The notes below the pieces were generated by a model. The model was given only the letters and a program-made list of their open reading frames with translations. It searched no databases and was not told the origin of the DNA. This document shows, piece after piece, positions 7,998 through 16,716 of a stretch of 42,873 nucleotides of DNA (the stretch's first letter is position 1; every line of letters begins with the position of its first letter). Position numbers and translations under genes: made by a program. This DNA comes from Hyphomicrobiales bacterium (GTDB lineage: Bacteria > Pseudomonadota > Alphaproteobacteria > Rhizobiales > CAJQND01): contig JANQOW010000035.1 of assembly GCA_028285595.1 (NCBI GenBank), positions 1 to 42,873 of the forward strand, written 5' to 3'.

Positions 7998-8609
7998 TCA
8001 AACGAGACCGGCCCGCGCGGCGAACGGGTCCCAGCTTGGATCTTGGTGCCACTCATATTCGGTGCCCACCGCGATTGCCTCGGCGGCCTCTTGACCGAAC
8101 AGCTTCGCCATGACGGCCAAGCTCATGTCTATGCCCGCCGTGACGCCTGATGATGTGAAGAACTTTCCATCCTCAACCCACCTGGCCTTGGGCACCCACT
8201 GAACGTTCGGGCCATGGTGCACGGTGGCTACATAGTCTTTCTTGTTCGTCGTTGCGCGCCGGCCATCGAGCAGTCCTGTGGTCGCCAGCAACACCGTACC
8301 GGTGCAAACCGCCATCACATACTCCGCATGTTCAGACGCTTCGATGAGCCAACTGTTGATGGCCGCGCTAGGCGGATCGAGCGGCGCGCTGTCGCCCCCA
8401 GGGATGAGAATGAGATCATAGGCACTGCTCTCTTGCAGCGTTCTGTCGACGGTCGTGCGCGTGCCGTGATAGCTCGCGACCGGATCGGCCGTTTCTGCGA
8501 CAATCTTTATATCAACTGAGCCTGGGTCGTGATCTCCCAACATCTCCAGCGGCCCGTAAAGATCGAGCGTTTGGAAGCCTGGAAAGACGAGGGCGGCAAG
8601 CGTTTTCAT
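7998..8609 (-). CDS. DJ-1/PfpI family protein
   Basis: A 203-residue class I glutamine amidotransferase-like (DJ-1/PfpI) protein. It opens with LVFPGFQTLDLYGPLEML, which carries the acidic residue usual before the nucleophile elbow. The nucleophile cysteine is in VMAVCTGTVLLA near residue 97, and SSGVTAGIDMSLA near 155 is typical of the subgroup that includes isonitrile hydratase and the sensor half of GlxA regulators. Members are hydratases, glyoxalases or chaperone-like enzymes, so the reaction is not fixed. It is divergent from a GlxA-type regulator with the same fold, with an operator-like palindrome between them, suggesting the regulator controls it. Confidence 0.82.
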   Translation of the reverse strand: MKTLAALVFPGFQTLDLYGPLEMLGDHDPGSVDIKIVAETADPVASYHGTRTTVDRTLQESSAYDLILIPGGDSAPLDPPSAAINSWLIEASEHAEYVMAVCTGTVLLATTGLLDGRRATTNKKDYVATVHHGPNVQWVPKARWVEDGKFFTSSGVTAGIDMSLAVMAKLFGQEAAEAIAVGTEYEWHQDPSWDPFAARAGLV

Positions 8610-8678
8610 GGCGGCACCTTTGGTTTTGGGTTGGGCAGCAGCCCTGAGGGCGATGCACGTAGACTAGCAAATGGCTAT

Positions 8679-8694
8679 TTGGCATAAATGCCAA
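8679..8694. promoter_or_regulatory. palindromic operator candidate between divergent genes
   Basis: TTGGCAT-AA-ATGCCAA is a perfect dyad with 7-base arms and a 2-base centre. It touches the first possible ATG (8696) of the GlxA-type regulator and lies about 70 bases upstream of the DJ-1/PfpI gene. It suits autoregulation together with control of the divergent gene. Confidence 0.5.
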
Positions 8695-8695
8695 T

Positions 8696-9700
8696 ATGAC
8701 CTCGTTTTCTGCCAAACGGACGATGACAGCGACAGCGCCGCTTCGTGTGGTTTTTGTGGTCTATCCGGAAATCGCGGCCCTTGACCTTGCCGGGCCTTTG
8801 CAGGCTCTGGCTTGGGCGCAGCGGCCTGAAACCGGTGAACTGGGCTATGAGACCATTATCGCCTCCAAACACGGTGGCAGAGTTGACACGGATACGCTGC
8901 TTTCGGTGGACACCGTTCCGTTGCGCGATTTGAAGCTGACGCGGATTGATACCCTGATCATCGTGGGGGGCGATGGGGCCTATGTTTCGATGGAGGATGC
9001 TGAGTTCGTGGAGGATATCAGAACGCTGGCGGGCCAGTCCCAGCGGGTGTGTTCGATTTGTTCGGGCGCTCTGGTGTTGGCCGCGACGGGTCTTTTGAAC
9101 GGGAGGAGGGCGGTCACCCATTGGGAGGATTGCGAGGCGCTGATTGCCGCGTTCCCTGAAGTGGAGGTGGAAATTGATCCGATCTACATCAAAGATGACA
9201 ACATCTGGACCTCTGCGGGCGTGACCGCGGGCACCGATATGGCGCTCGCGATGGTGGCTGAGGATCTTGGACACGAAGCTGCGCTGAAGCGGGCCCGGTC
9301 CTTGGTGACCTATATGGTGCGTCCGGGTGGGCAGTCTCAGTTCAGCCCGGCACTTGAACGCCAGCGGCAAAACCAATCGGCCAGATTTGAGCGCTTGCAT
9401 CAGTGGATCGCGGAAAATCTGACGCGTGACTTGCCCGTGGAGCGTCTTGCTGAGCGCGAAAACATGAGCGTGCGGTCGTTTTACCGGCTCTACACCGCGG
9501 CCACGGGAACAACGCCGGCCAAAGCTGTTGAAGCTATGCGGGTTGAGGCCGCGCGAGAGCAGTTGGAAACCACCGATACGGCCATAAAGGTGGTGGCCGC
9601 CCGCTGCGGCTTCCAGGATGAAGAGCGTATGCGGCGTGCCTTCACCCGCCAGATCGGCGTGTCTCCCAGCGACTACCGGCTGAGATTCCGCATGACGTGA
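8696..9700 (+). CDS. GlxA-type transcriptional regulator (DJ-1/PfpI sensor plus AraC DNA-binding domain)
   Basis: 334 residues in two domains. Residues about 15-195 have the DJ-1/PfpI fold: VVFVVYPEIAALDLAGPLQAL at the start, the elbow cysteine in VCSICSGALVLAATGLL, and SAGVTAGTDMALAM. Residues about 230-330 form the AraC double helix-turn-helix (LPVERLAERENMSVRSFYRL, then GFQDEERMRRAFTRQIGVSP). These proteins are cytoplasmic regulators whose N-terminal domain senses a small molecule. The ATG at 8696 lacks a ribosome site and abuts a palindrome. The in-frame ATG at 8723, preceded by ACGGA, would leave the palindrome as a clear operator and is an equally good start. Confidence 0.87.
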   Translation: MTSFSAKRTMTATAPLRVVFVVYPEIAALDLAGPLQALAWAQRPETGELGYETIIASKHGGRVDTDTLLSVDTVPLRDLKLTRIDTLIIVGGDGAYVSMEDAEFVEDIRTLAGQSQRVCSICSGALVLAATGLLNGRRAVTHWEDCEALIAAFPEVEVEIDPIYIKDDNIWTSAGVTAGTDMALAMVAEDLGHEAALKRARSLVTYMVRPGGQSQFSPALERQRQNQSARFERLHQWIAENLTRDLPVERLAERENMSVRSFYRLYTAATGTTPAKAVEAMRVEAAREQLETTDTAIKVVAARCGFQDEERMRRAFTRQIGVSPSDYRLRFRMT

Positions 9701-9719
9701 GTGTGCGCCCCCCGGTGCG

Positions 9720-10607
9720 TTATGACCGGTGTGCGCTGGCCGCAGGCAACAGGCCGTCCGGGCGCATCAGCAATGCGGCGATCACGGCCGCCAAGACGAT
9801 TGCGTCCCGATAGGGCGCCAGGCTGTCGGGGAGGAAGGCCTGTGCCAGAACCTCCAGCATGCCCACGACGAACCCGCCGAGAACGGCCCCGCCGAGGCTG
9901 CCAAGGCCGCCGAGCACTGTTGCGATGAAGGCTTTCAGCACCGGAAAGAACCCCATTAGCGGATCCACCGATCCACGCTGCGCGGTCCATATCACCGCAG
10001 CGATGCCGGCCAGAAGTCCAGAGAGCGCAAAAGAAACAGCAACCACCCGGTTGGCGCGAATGCCAAGCAGGCGCAGCATTTCGATGTCCTCAGCCGCTGC
10101 ACGCATGGCCATGCCCGCCACGGTGCGCCGGAGAATGAAGCTCAGTCCCATCAGGGCTGTGAACGTGACCATGATCGACACCGTGGGCACGACGCCGATT
10201 GTGATCCCGCCGACCTCGTAGGCGCCGGACCAGGCGGGCGGAAAGGTGATCGGTACCGGGCGCGGTGAGATGCCGTTCTGGAAGAGAACCTTGAGAATCT
10301 CCGAGACGGCAAAACTGGTGATCAGGAGGGAGACGACATCGGCGCCGCGCATGGCCCGAAAGGCGGTGCGTTCCATGGCCAAGGCCATCACCACCGCAGC
10401 CGCCAGGCCGAACAGAAGAGCGGCAGCAGGCGGCAACCCGAAGGCGAGGGCCAGGAAGATGCCATAGGCACCAAAGGTCATGATCTCGCCATGGGCGAAG
10501 TTGATCAGCCGGACAATGGAAAAGACGATGGCAAGGCCCAGTGCCAGCATGGCGTAAACGCCGCCCAGGCTGATGGCATTGACCGTTTGCTGGATGAACA
10601 GTTCCAT
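9720..10607 (-). CDS. livH: branched-chain amino acid-type ABC transporter permease (LivH family)
   Basis: A 295-residue inner-membrane protein with about eight hydrophobic segments. It has the LivH opening (QQTVNAISLGGVYAMLALGLAIVF), the conserved INFAHGEIMTFGAY near residue 35, and the coupling loop RAAAEDIEMLRLLGI near 185 that contacts the ATPase. It is last of the six-gene operon, four bases after livF. The family transports amino acids, but also urea and amides; substrate choice is set by the binding protein. Confidence 0.88.
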   Translation of the reverse strand: MELFIQQTVNAISLGGVYAMLALGLAIVFSIVRLINFAHGEIMTFGAYGIFLALAFGLPPAAALLFGLAAAVVMALAMERTAFRAMRGADVVSLLITSFAVSEILKVLFQNGISPRPVPITFPPAWSGAYEVGGITIGVVPTVSIMVTFTALMGLSFILRRTVAGMAMRAAAEDIEMLRLLGIRANRVVAVSFALSGLLAGIAAVIWTAQRGSVDPLMGFFPVLKAFIATVLGGLGSLGGAVLGGFVVGMLEVLAQAFLPDSLAPYRDAIVLAAVIAALLMRPDGLLPAASAHRS

Positions 10608-10611
10608 GGGG

Positions 10612-11331
10612 TCAGGCCGCCAGATAGGCTGCGTGGAGCAGGCTGTCGTTCTTCAGGTCGGCAGGCGCCCCCGCTGCCGCCACCTCACCATTGGCCAACA
10701 CCACCGCATGGTCGGCCACGTCGAGCGCCAGGGCAGCATTCTGTTCAACCAGCAGGATTGAAATGCCTTCCTGGCGCAACTCCTCAATAATGGCGAAGAT
10801 CTGATCCACCATCTGAGGCGCAAGCCCTAACGAGGGTTCGTCCATCAGCAGCAGGCGAGGTTGGCTCATCAACGCCCTTGCCACTGCAAGCATCTGTTGC
10901 TCGCCGCCGGAAAGCAGGCCGGCCAATTGGCGCCGGCGCTCGCCCAGGACGGGGAAGCGCTGCATCATGGCGGCACTTTTTTCGCCGGCCAGTTGAGCAT
11001 CTTCCAAGACGGAACCGGCCAGACGCAGATTTTCTTCTACCGAGAGCGAGCCAAAGATCCGGCGGCCCTCCGGGGCAATGGCGACGCCGGCGCGCACAAT
11101 GTCTTCGGCGGAGGCGCCGGTCATGTCCTTACCGAAGATGGAAACCGAGCCACCGGCAATACGGCGCGCGCCCGCCACGGCCATCACCGTGGAGGTCTTC
11201 CCGGCACCATTGGCCCCGAGCAGCGTTGTCACGCTGCCCGGAGCCACGTCCAGGTCGATCTTGATCGCAGCCCGGACCGGCCCGTACCGGACCTCGAGCT
11301 GGCGAACCTCGAGCGCGTTGCCGCTCATCAA
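10612..11331 (-). CDS. livF: ABC transporter ATP-binding protein (LivF family)
   Basis: 239 residues, normal length. Walker A GANGAGKT near residue 39, the Q-loop region with the family's GVAIAPEGRRIFGSLSVEENL, signature LSGGEQQMLAVARAL near 140, Walker B LLLMDEPSLGLAP, and the LLVEQN switch region. It powers the importer together with the ATPase half of the LivM-LivG fusion. Gaps of four to six bases to its neighbours indicate one transcript. Confidence 0.9.
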   Translation of the reverse strand: MMSGNALEVRQLEVRYGPVRAAIKIDLDVAPGSVTTLLGANGAGKTSTVMAVAGARRIAGGSVSIFGKDMTGASAEDIVRAGVAIAPEGRRIFGSLSVEENLRLAGSVLEDAQLAGEKSAAMMQRFPVLGERRRQLAGLLSGGEQQMLAVARALMSQPRLLLMDEPSLGLAPQMVDQIFAIIEELRQEGISILLVEQNAALALDVADHAVVLANGEVAAAGAPADLKNDSLLHAAYLAA

Positions 11332-11337
11332 CGCCGC

Positions 11338-12489
11338 TTACGGCTTGGGCAGCGTTGCCGGATCGGCAATCGCACGGCGCACGAACTCTTTCTTGCCGTC
11401 CGCGCTGATCCGCGCCACCACGACCTCACGCAGGGGCATGCGGTCGGTTCCTTTGAAGGTAAAGTTGGACATAACGCCCTTGCCGTTTTCGATATTGGCC
11501 ATCGCGGCGGACACCGCTTTCGGATCGGTTGAGCCGGCAGCCGCCACGGCTTGCTCAATCATGTGCGCGATGTCGCAGCCGTTCACATAGTAGTTGTTAT
11601 CGGGCGTGGTTCCGGTCTTCGCCTCAAACCGCTTGATGAAGTCGGCATAGGCGCTGCCCTCGTCGGGGAAACCGCCAGAGGTGTGGACCGAGCCGGCCAC
11701 CACTTCACCCAGGCCGCGCACGGTGGGGGTGTCCATCACATCCCCGCCCATGACCTGAGTTTTCACACCGGCCCCGCGCAAGGCTTTGATGAGCGCCGGG
11801 AAGTCCGGTTCCCAGGCCCAGGTGACGATCACATCAGGCGCCGGGTCGGCGGCTTTGATCTTGGTGACGATTGCGGAAAAGTCGGGCTGGTTCAGGGTGT
11901 AGAGGGATTCGCCCAACACCTTGCCGCCAAGCGCTTCGAAGGCCTTGCCGAAATATTCCGGTCCGCCGTTGGTGTAGGCGCTGTCGGGGGACTTCACCAG
12001 CCAGGCCTGCTTGAAGCCTTCATCGCGTGCGTAGGCGGCGAGAACGGCGCCTTGCTGGTTATCAGCCGGATAGCTGCCGAACACGTGTGGGCCAACTTGC
12101 GTGAGCACAGGTGCCGTACCGGCGAAGGTCATGGTCGGCACGCCATCTGCGGCCGTGATCTGTGCGGCGGCGATCGTCGGGTCCGCATCGGCTGAAGACA
12201 CGATAAACTTCGCACCGCCGTCCAGCATCTCTTGAACCACCTTCACGCCTTCGGCGATGTCGGAGCGCGTGTCTTTGACGATTGTGCGCACCTTGTGCTT
12301 GCCGTTCAGGCCGCCTTTTGCGTTCATTTCATCAATGCAGAACTGAAAGCCCGCATAAGCCGGACCGTCATAGGGCGCCAGATAGCCTGACTGGGCGGAC
12401 ATCACCCCGATCACATATTCTTCGGCCATGGCAGCCGTTGACAGCGCCGCGACGCCAACGGCCGCAAGCAGCATAGATTTGAGTTTCAT
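11338..12489 (-). CDS. periplasmic substrate-binding protein of the Liv-type importer
   Basis: 383 residues with a clear Sec signal peptide (MKLKSMLLAAVGVAALSTAAMA, cleavage after residue 22). The mature part begins with the type 1 periplasmic-binding fold typical of LivK/urea-binding relatives (YVIGVMSAQSGYLAPYDGPA, then EMNAKGGLNGKHKVRTIVKD). The ligand pocket cannot be read from sequence. The flanking amidohydrolase genes suggest an amide or N-formyl compound rather than leucine. Its ATG overlaps the stop of the fusion permease gene (ATGA), so translation is coupled. Confidence 0.86.
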   Translation of the reverse strand: MKLKSMLLAAVGVAALSTAAMAEEYVIGVMSAQSGYLAPYDGPAYAGFQFCIDEMNAKGGLNGKHKVRTIVKDTRSDIAEGVKVVQEMLDGGAKFIVSSADADPTIAAAQITAADGVPTMTFAGTAPVLTQVGPHVFGSYPADNQQGAVLAAYARDEGFKQAWLVKSPDSAYTNGGPEYFGKAFEALGGKVLGESLYTLNQPDFSAIVTKIKAADPAPDVIVTWAWEPDFPALIKALRGAGVKTQVMGGDVMDTPTVRGLGEVVAGSVHTSGGFPDEGSAYADFIKRFEAKTGTTPDNNYYVNGCDIAHMIEQAVAAAGSTDPKAVSAAMANIENGKGVMSNFTFKGTDRMPLREVVVARISADGKKEFVRRAIADPATLPKP

Positions 12490-14375
12490 GGTTTCACTCC
12501 TTCCATTGGTTTACTGGGGTCTTGCGTTTTCAACTTCGCTTCTGCCGCGGTGCGCCCGCGGCCAATATAGGCTTCGATCACGGCCGGATCTGAACGGATC
12601 TCCTCGGGTGTCCCTTGTGCGATGACCTGGCCCCGGTTCATCACCACGATCCAGTTGGACAGCCGGTTTACGAACCGAAGGTCGTGGTCAATCAACAGGA
12701 CGCCAAGACCGCGGGCCGCGCCGGCGCGCTGAAGGCGGTCGGCCAGATCGTCGGTTTCCGTGGGGTTCATGCCGGCCGCCGGCTCATCGAGCATAAGGAT
12801 AGAAGGGTCCTGGGCGAAGGACCGTGCGACTTCTAACCGCTTGCGCGCCCCGTAGGGCAGAGCACCGGCGGTTGTTGCGGCCAGTTTGCCGAGCTCGAAA
12901 TCACCCAGTTCGCGAATGGCAATGGCCTGTGAGTGGGCGCGGGAATGGCCTTTGGCCATGGCGCCGACCAACACGTTCTCATAAGCGGTCAGCCCGGGAA
13001 AGAGGCGCAAGTTCTGGAACGACCGGGAGACGCCGAGCCGGGCCACCCCTTCGCGCGTCGTCTTCGTCAGGTCGGTGTTGGCGTAGATCGCCTTGCCGGC
13101 ATCGGCGTGATATTGCCGCGACAGCAGGTTTACCAGCGTCGACTTGCCGGCACCGTTGGGACCGATAAGCCCGGTGATGCGGCCGGTGGGGACCTCAAAG
13201 CTTGCGTCCAATACGGCCTTAACGCCCGCGAAGCTCTTGGAGAGGTTCTCAATCTTCAGTTCTGCTGCAGCGGCACGGTCCGGCACGGGGGCCGGCTCGG
13301 TGGTCTCTTTTATGCCGCGCAGAAGCTTTGCGTCTGCGCCCGGTCCCAGCTCCAGACGGCCTGCCAAGCCCTGGGGGCGGAGCCATATGATCAGCAGGAT
13401 GGCGAGACCCAGCGACACCGTTGTGAGCCCGAATACCTCCGGCACCGCAATCCCGAACACCTCTGCGCCGCCTTCAAACTGGCGCACGGTGTCCTGCAAC
13501 AGGGTGACGGCCATGACGCCGGTCACCGCACCGCCCACCGAGGCCATGCCGCCGACGATCATCATGGCGACGTGGGCGAAGGCCAACGACAGATAGAAGG
13601 AGGCCGGCGAGAACGCGCCCAGCATGTGTCCGTAGAGAGCGCCTGCCACCGTTGCCAGTGTTCCGGACAGGCACCAGGCGATGAAGCGGGTGCGCCGGGG
13701 ATTGATGCCAAGTGCCGCTGCCGCATCGGGGTCGTCCCGAGCCGCCCGGGCAAACAGTCCGTTGCGGCTCTCGCGGAACAGGCGCGCGATGAGAATGAAC
13801 ACCAGAGCGGCGCCCAGCGCCATGGCGAGATCCGTCACGCGCGGCACGCCGAAGAAGGTCTGGCTGCCGCGGGTGATCTCGCGCGCGCCCACTGCAACGC
13901 CATGGGTGATGATGAGCAAACCAAGCGTTGCGATGGTGGCGGATGCGCCGGCGAGCCGCGCCACCGCACTTCCTGTGATGGCGGCAAAGGTCAGCCCGGC
14001 GGCCGCCACAACGGGAAATGCCGTCCAGATGCTCAGTTCATGGCCCGCCAGAAACCCCGGCAGTTGAGGCAACGCGGTGCGCTGCAGGCCTGCGGGCATG
14101 GTCAGAATTCCGGAGAGATAGGCTCCGATCGTCATGAACGAGCCGTGGCCGAAAGAAACGATACCGGTATTGCCGCAGAACAGACCAAGCGCCACCACGG
14201 CCGAAACATTCACGCACATCTGCACGGCTATCCGCTCGCCGGCGCGGCCAAAGATCAAGGTCAGGGCCGCCACAACCAGGATCAGTAAGCCCATACAACA
14301 CGCCGTACGTGCCCAGTTCGCAGCCCTCAAGCGCGCCGGGTGGGTCTGTAATGCGAGGGCGGGCTGCTCGCTCAT
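12486..14375 (-). CDS. fused ABC permease/ATPase (LivM-LivG fusion)
   Basis: 629 residues carrying two normally separate subunits. Residues about 20-340 are a LivM-type permease with FCGNTGIVSFGHGSFMTIGAY near 75 and a loop RAARDDPDAAAALGINP for ATPase contact. After a charged linker, residues about 370-610 form a LivG ATPase: Walker A GPNGAGKST, ALPYGARKRLEVARSFA in place of LSGGQ (normal for LivG), Walker B ILMLDEPAAGMNP, and LLIDHD. The ATG at 14375 shares a base with the upstream stop (TGATG), showing coupled translation; the longer reading from 14426 would overlap the upstream gene. The fusion fixes a one-to-one ratio of the two parts. Confidence 0.88.
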   Translation of the reverse strand: MSEQPALALQTHPARLRAANWARTACCMGLLILVVAALTLIFGRAGERIAVQMCVNVSAVVALGLFCGNTGIVSFGHGSFMTIGAYLSGILTMPAGLQRTALPQLPGFLAGHELSIWTAFPVVAAAGLTFAAITGSAVARLAGASATIATLGLLIITHGVAVGAREITRGSQTFFGVPRVTDLAMALGAALVFILIARLFRESRNGLFARAARDDPDAAAALGINPRRTRFIAWCLSGTLATVAGALYGHMLGAFSPASFYLSLAFAHVAMMIVGGMASVGGAVTGVMAVTLLQDTVRQFEGGAEVFGIAVPEVFGLTTVSLGLAILLIIWLRPQGLAGRLELGPGADAKLLRGIKETTEPAPVPDRAAAAELKIENLSKSFAGVKAVLDASFEVPTGRITGLIGPNGAGKSTLVNLLSRQYHADAGKAIYANTDLTKTTREGVARLGVSRSFQNLRLFPGLTAYENVLVGAMAKGHSRAHSQAIAIRELGDFELGKLAATTAGALPYGARKRLEVARSFAQDPSILMLDEPAAGMNPTETDDLADRLQRAGAARGLGVLLIDHDLRFVNRLSNWIVVMNRGQVIAQGTPEEIRSDPAVIEAYIGRGRTAAEAKLKTQDPSKPMEGVKP

Positions 14376-15022
14376 CACGCGCTCTGAAGCTCCTCCACCA
14401 GCTGCGCCGTTGTCCGTTGCCGGCAATATCCCTTGATGGCGCGCAACGAGAAGTCATGGCGTTCTTGGGTGTAGGTCAGACACGCGTCGGTGACTTGCGT
14501 TACGAGATAGCCCAGATCACACGCGTCGCGGATCGCGCTTTCCACGCATTGGTCGGTGACGAGACCTGAAAGCACCAATTGGCGCACACCCAAGTTGCGC
14601 AGCACGTAATCAATATGCGTGGACACAAAAACCGAGGATGAGGATTTCGGCAAAACAATCTCATCGCCTTCCGGCGCCAGTTGGTCGATCACCTTGCCGT
14701 CCCAACTTCCCTTGGGCACGTTAAAGCCGGTGATCTTGTAATCAAGAGACCGATCCCGTCCATCGAGGGTCAGGCTTTCAATGGTGGTGTACATCACCTC
14801 AATCCCGGCCGACCGGCAGGCCGCTTGAATGGCCTGCATGTTGGGCACAACGCGGGTCTCCAATTGGTCGAAGAACCAGCCATATTTGCTGGCGAACTCG
14901 TCGGGGCCGAGATCGGCAAATTCAGCTCCCTTGGGATGGGCTGCAAAGTTTTGCACATCGATGAAGAGCAGCGCCGAGTGTTCCGGCACCAGGGGAACGT
15001 CGCGTGACAGTGTCATGGCCAT
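14375..15022 (-). CDS. isochorismatase-family cysteine hydrolase (amidase type)
   Basis: 215 residues with the catalytic triad in place: the aspartate in LLFIDVQNF near residue 21, the lysine in IVLPKSSSSVF near 125, and the cysteine in LVTDQCVESAIRDACDLGY near 160. The DGRDRSLDYKITGF segment resembles ureidoacrylate and N-carbamoyl hydrolases more than true isochorismatases. It probably splits a small amide, ureide or carbamoyl compound brought in by the adjacent importer. It overlaps the upstream amidohydrolase gene by ten bases and shares a base with the fusion permease gene. The exact substrate is unknown. Confidence 0.82.
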   Translation of the reverse strand: MAMTLSRDVPLVPEHSALLFIDVQNFAAHPKGAEFADLGPDEFASKYGWFFDQLETRVVPNMQAIQAACRSAGIEVMYTTIESLTLDGRDRSLDYKITGFNVPKGSWDGKVIDQLAPEGDEIVLPKSSSSVFVSTHIDYVLRNLGVRQLVLSGLVTDQCVESAIRDACDLGYLVTQVTDACLTYTQERHDFSLRAIKGYCRQRTTAQLVEELQSA

Positions 15023-15786
15023 ATCTCCGGCAGGTCTTTGATTGCTTCAGCCAGCATGGAGGCCCAGCGATCCGCCTGGTCGCGGGCTTGGATCTGGTCG
15101 TTGCGGATTTCGATGAGACAATGGGGCAACGCCCTGGGCTCAGCGTGGCGCGGGATGAACCAATCGGTTCCGTCTTCAATTTGGTAGGGCTGGTTCAGCG
15201 CCAGGTTCAAATCAGGAGCCTGGCGCGCCACCGAAGCCATCAGACGCTCGGCAGTGGGAAGGCTCGCACGGCTCAGGAAGCCCGCATGCCAGGGCCGGTT
15301 CTCGTCTCCGAGCCGAGGCGTGTAGGAGTGGATGGAGAAGGCCGCCCGGCGCTCATGGGAGGCGAACCCACTATTAATGGCGCTGTCCATGGGCTCAAAG
15401 ATCTCTGACAGCCTTGCTTGCCTGCTTGCGTCCATCAGGTCCTGATTGCCCGGGATCACCTCACCATCGCTGATTTCGAGAATAGACTGATCGGAGGAGG
15501 GCGGTCGGTTCGCATCAATCACCAAGCGGCTGTAGCGCTGAAGGATCAGCGGAGCGTTCAACAGACCCGCAAGCGCACGCGCCACACTCTCTGCGCCAAT
15601 ATCAAAGCCCCGATGACTGGTCAGGATTTCGTCACTCACCCCCAGGTTACCGAGCCTTGCGGGGACCTTGTTGCCCGCATGCTCGCACAGCAGCAGGACC
15701 GGCGCATCGCTCCCCCCGTTCACGTGCTCCACAGGGGCAGGATCAGCCGGTGTCAGCAAAGGCGAACTGGCGACGCTAACACCCAT
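15013..15786 (-). CDS. N-formylglutamate amidohydrolase-family protein
   Basis: 257 residues of the FGase family. LLLCEHAGNKVPARLG near residue 32 holds a family motif, followed by HRGFDIGAESVARALA, YSRLVIDANRPP near 85, SIHSYTPRL with a metal-type histidine near 150, and LIEIRND near the end. The reference enzyme frees formate from N-formylglutamate in histidine breakdown. Here there are no other hut genes, so another formyl or acyl amide is likely. It is first in the operon, and its start faces the two RpiR-type boxes. Confidence 0.82.
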   Translation of the reverse strand: MGVSVASSPLLTPADPAPVEHVNGGSDAPVLLLCEHAGNKVPARLGNLGVSDEILTSHRGFDIGAESVARALAGLLNAPLILQRYSRLVIDANRPPSSDQSILEISDGEVIPGNQDLMDASRQARLSEIFEPMDSAINSGFASHERRAAFSIHSYTPRLGDENRPWHAGFLSRASLPTAERLMASVARQAPDLNLALNQPYQIEDGTDWFIPRHAEPRALPHCLIEIRNDQIQARDQADRWASMLAEAIKDLPEIWP

Positions 15787-15799
15787 GTTAACAGGTTAA

Positions 15800-15854
15800 G
15801 GAAAAAAATATTTCACAGTCAATTTCTTTTTTGTTGACTGAAAAAATATTTTCA
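15800..15854. promoter_or_regulatory. two operator-like boxes for the divergent RpiR regulator
   Basis: Two 16-base AT-rich boxes, GGAAAAAAATATTTCA (15800-15815) and TGAAAAAATATTTTCA (15839-15854), sit 39 bases centre to centre between divergent genes. They are mirror-related, with TTGACTG/CAGTCAA flanks extending the symmetry. The TGAAA-N-TTTCA shape matches sites known for RpiR-family proteins, and the RpiR gene begins 17 bases after the second box. Autoregulation and control of the importer operon is the natural reading. Confidence 0.6.
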
Positions 15855-15870
15855 TCAAACTTCCGTCACG

Positions 15871-16716
15871 ATGTCCATCCGTGATGATATTGAGAAGAAA
15901 GCCGACGCGCTTACACAGTCTGAACGTAAGTTGTCCGCGACCCTTTTGGCAGATTATCCCTATGCCGGGCTGCTTTCGATCCAGGCGCTGGCCGAGCGTG
16001 CGGAGGTGTCGGCGCCGTCAATTTCCCGGTTTGTCACCAAGATCGGCCTGTCGGGCTATCAGGAAATGCAACGCCGCCTGATCGCCGAATTGAAGGCGGG
16101 CGATCGCTCGCCTGTCGAATTGCATGAGGCCGGGCAGCCGATCCTGGGTGGCTATCTGGCGGAGTTTGTGTCTCGCGCCGCGCGGCAGATGCAGACGGCA
16201 ACCGATGCCATCACCGAAAGTCAGTTCAACCGGATTTGTGCTCTGCTCGCCGATCCCAAGCGCAGCATTTATGCCTTTGGCGGTCGGATCAGCGATACGA
16301 TTGCGCAGCATCTCACCTTTCATCTGCGCCAGGCGCGCGAGGATGTCTTCCACCTGCCGCGCGACCCGGAGGCCTGGCCGGAGTATCTGTTGCGCATGCG
16401 CCAGGGCGATGTCTTCTTTATCGTGGACTTCAGACGCTATCAGAGCAACGTGGCTCAGCTTGCCGAGCAGGCCGGCAAAGAGCGCAAGGCGCAGGTGATC
16501 TTGATGACCGACAAGTGGTTGTCGCCGGCCACCCGGCACGCCTCTGAGGTGCTGGCGGTGCCGATTGACACAGGGACGATCTGGGACAGCTATTCTGCAG
16601 CACTTGCGGTAACCGAAGCACTCGTCACCCGCGTTGCCGAAGACACCTGGAGCGACACGCGCAAACGTATCGAGGCCTGGGATGCGGCCCGGAAAGACTT
16701 AGTGGAGATTGGCTGA
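15871..16716 (+). CDS. RpiR/MurR-family transcriptional regulator
   Basis: 281 residues: an N-terminal RpiR helix-turn-helix (about 1-77; SIQALAERAEVSAPSISRFVTKIGLSGYQEMQ) and a C-terminal SIS domain (about 120-255) starting ICALLADPKRSIYAFGGRIS. SIS domains bind phosphosugars in classical members. Several relatives control amino-acid or nitrogen catabolism, which would fit here. The start codon is 17 bases after an operator-like box. Its stop overlaps the glutamine-synthetase-like gene (TGATG), so the two are co-translated. Confidence 0.86.
   Translation: MSIRDDIEKKADALTQSERKLSATLLADYPYAGLLSIQALAERAEVSAPSISRFVTKIGLSGYQEMQRRLIAELKAGDRSPVELHEAGQPILGGYLAEFVSRAARQMQTATDAITESQFNRICALLADPKRSIYAFGGRISDTIAQHLTFHLRQAREDVFHLPRDPEAWPEYLLRMRQGDVFFIVDFRRYQSNVAQLAEQAGKERKAQVILMTDKWLSPATRHASEVLAVPIDTGTIWDSYSAALAVTEALVTRVAEDTWSDTRKRIEAWDAARKDLVEIG

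Noticed and set aside
12933..14288. 451-residue plus-strand frame opposite the LivM-LivG fusion
   Set aside because: Antisense shadow in high-GC DNA; low-complexity Gly/His/Arg-rich composition and no domain.
12486..14426. Longer LivM-LivG start at 14426
   Set aside because: It would overlap the upstream hydrolase by 52 bases, while ATG 14375 shares a base with that stop codon, the standard coupled arrangement.
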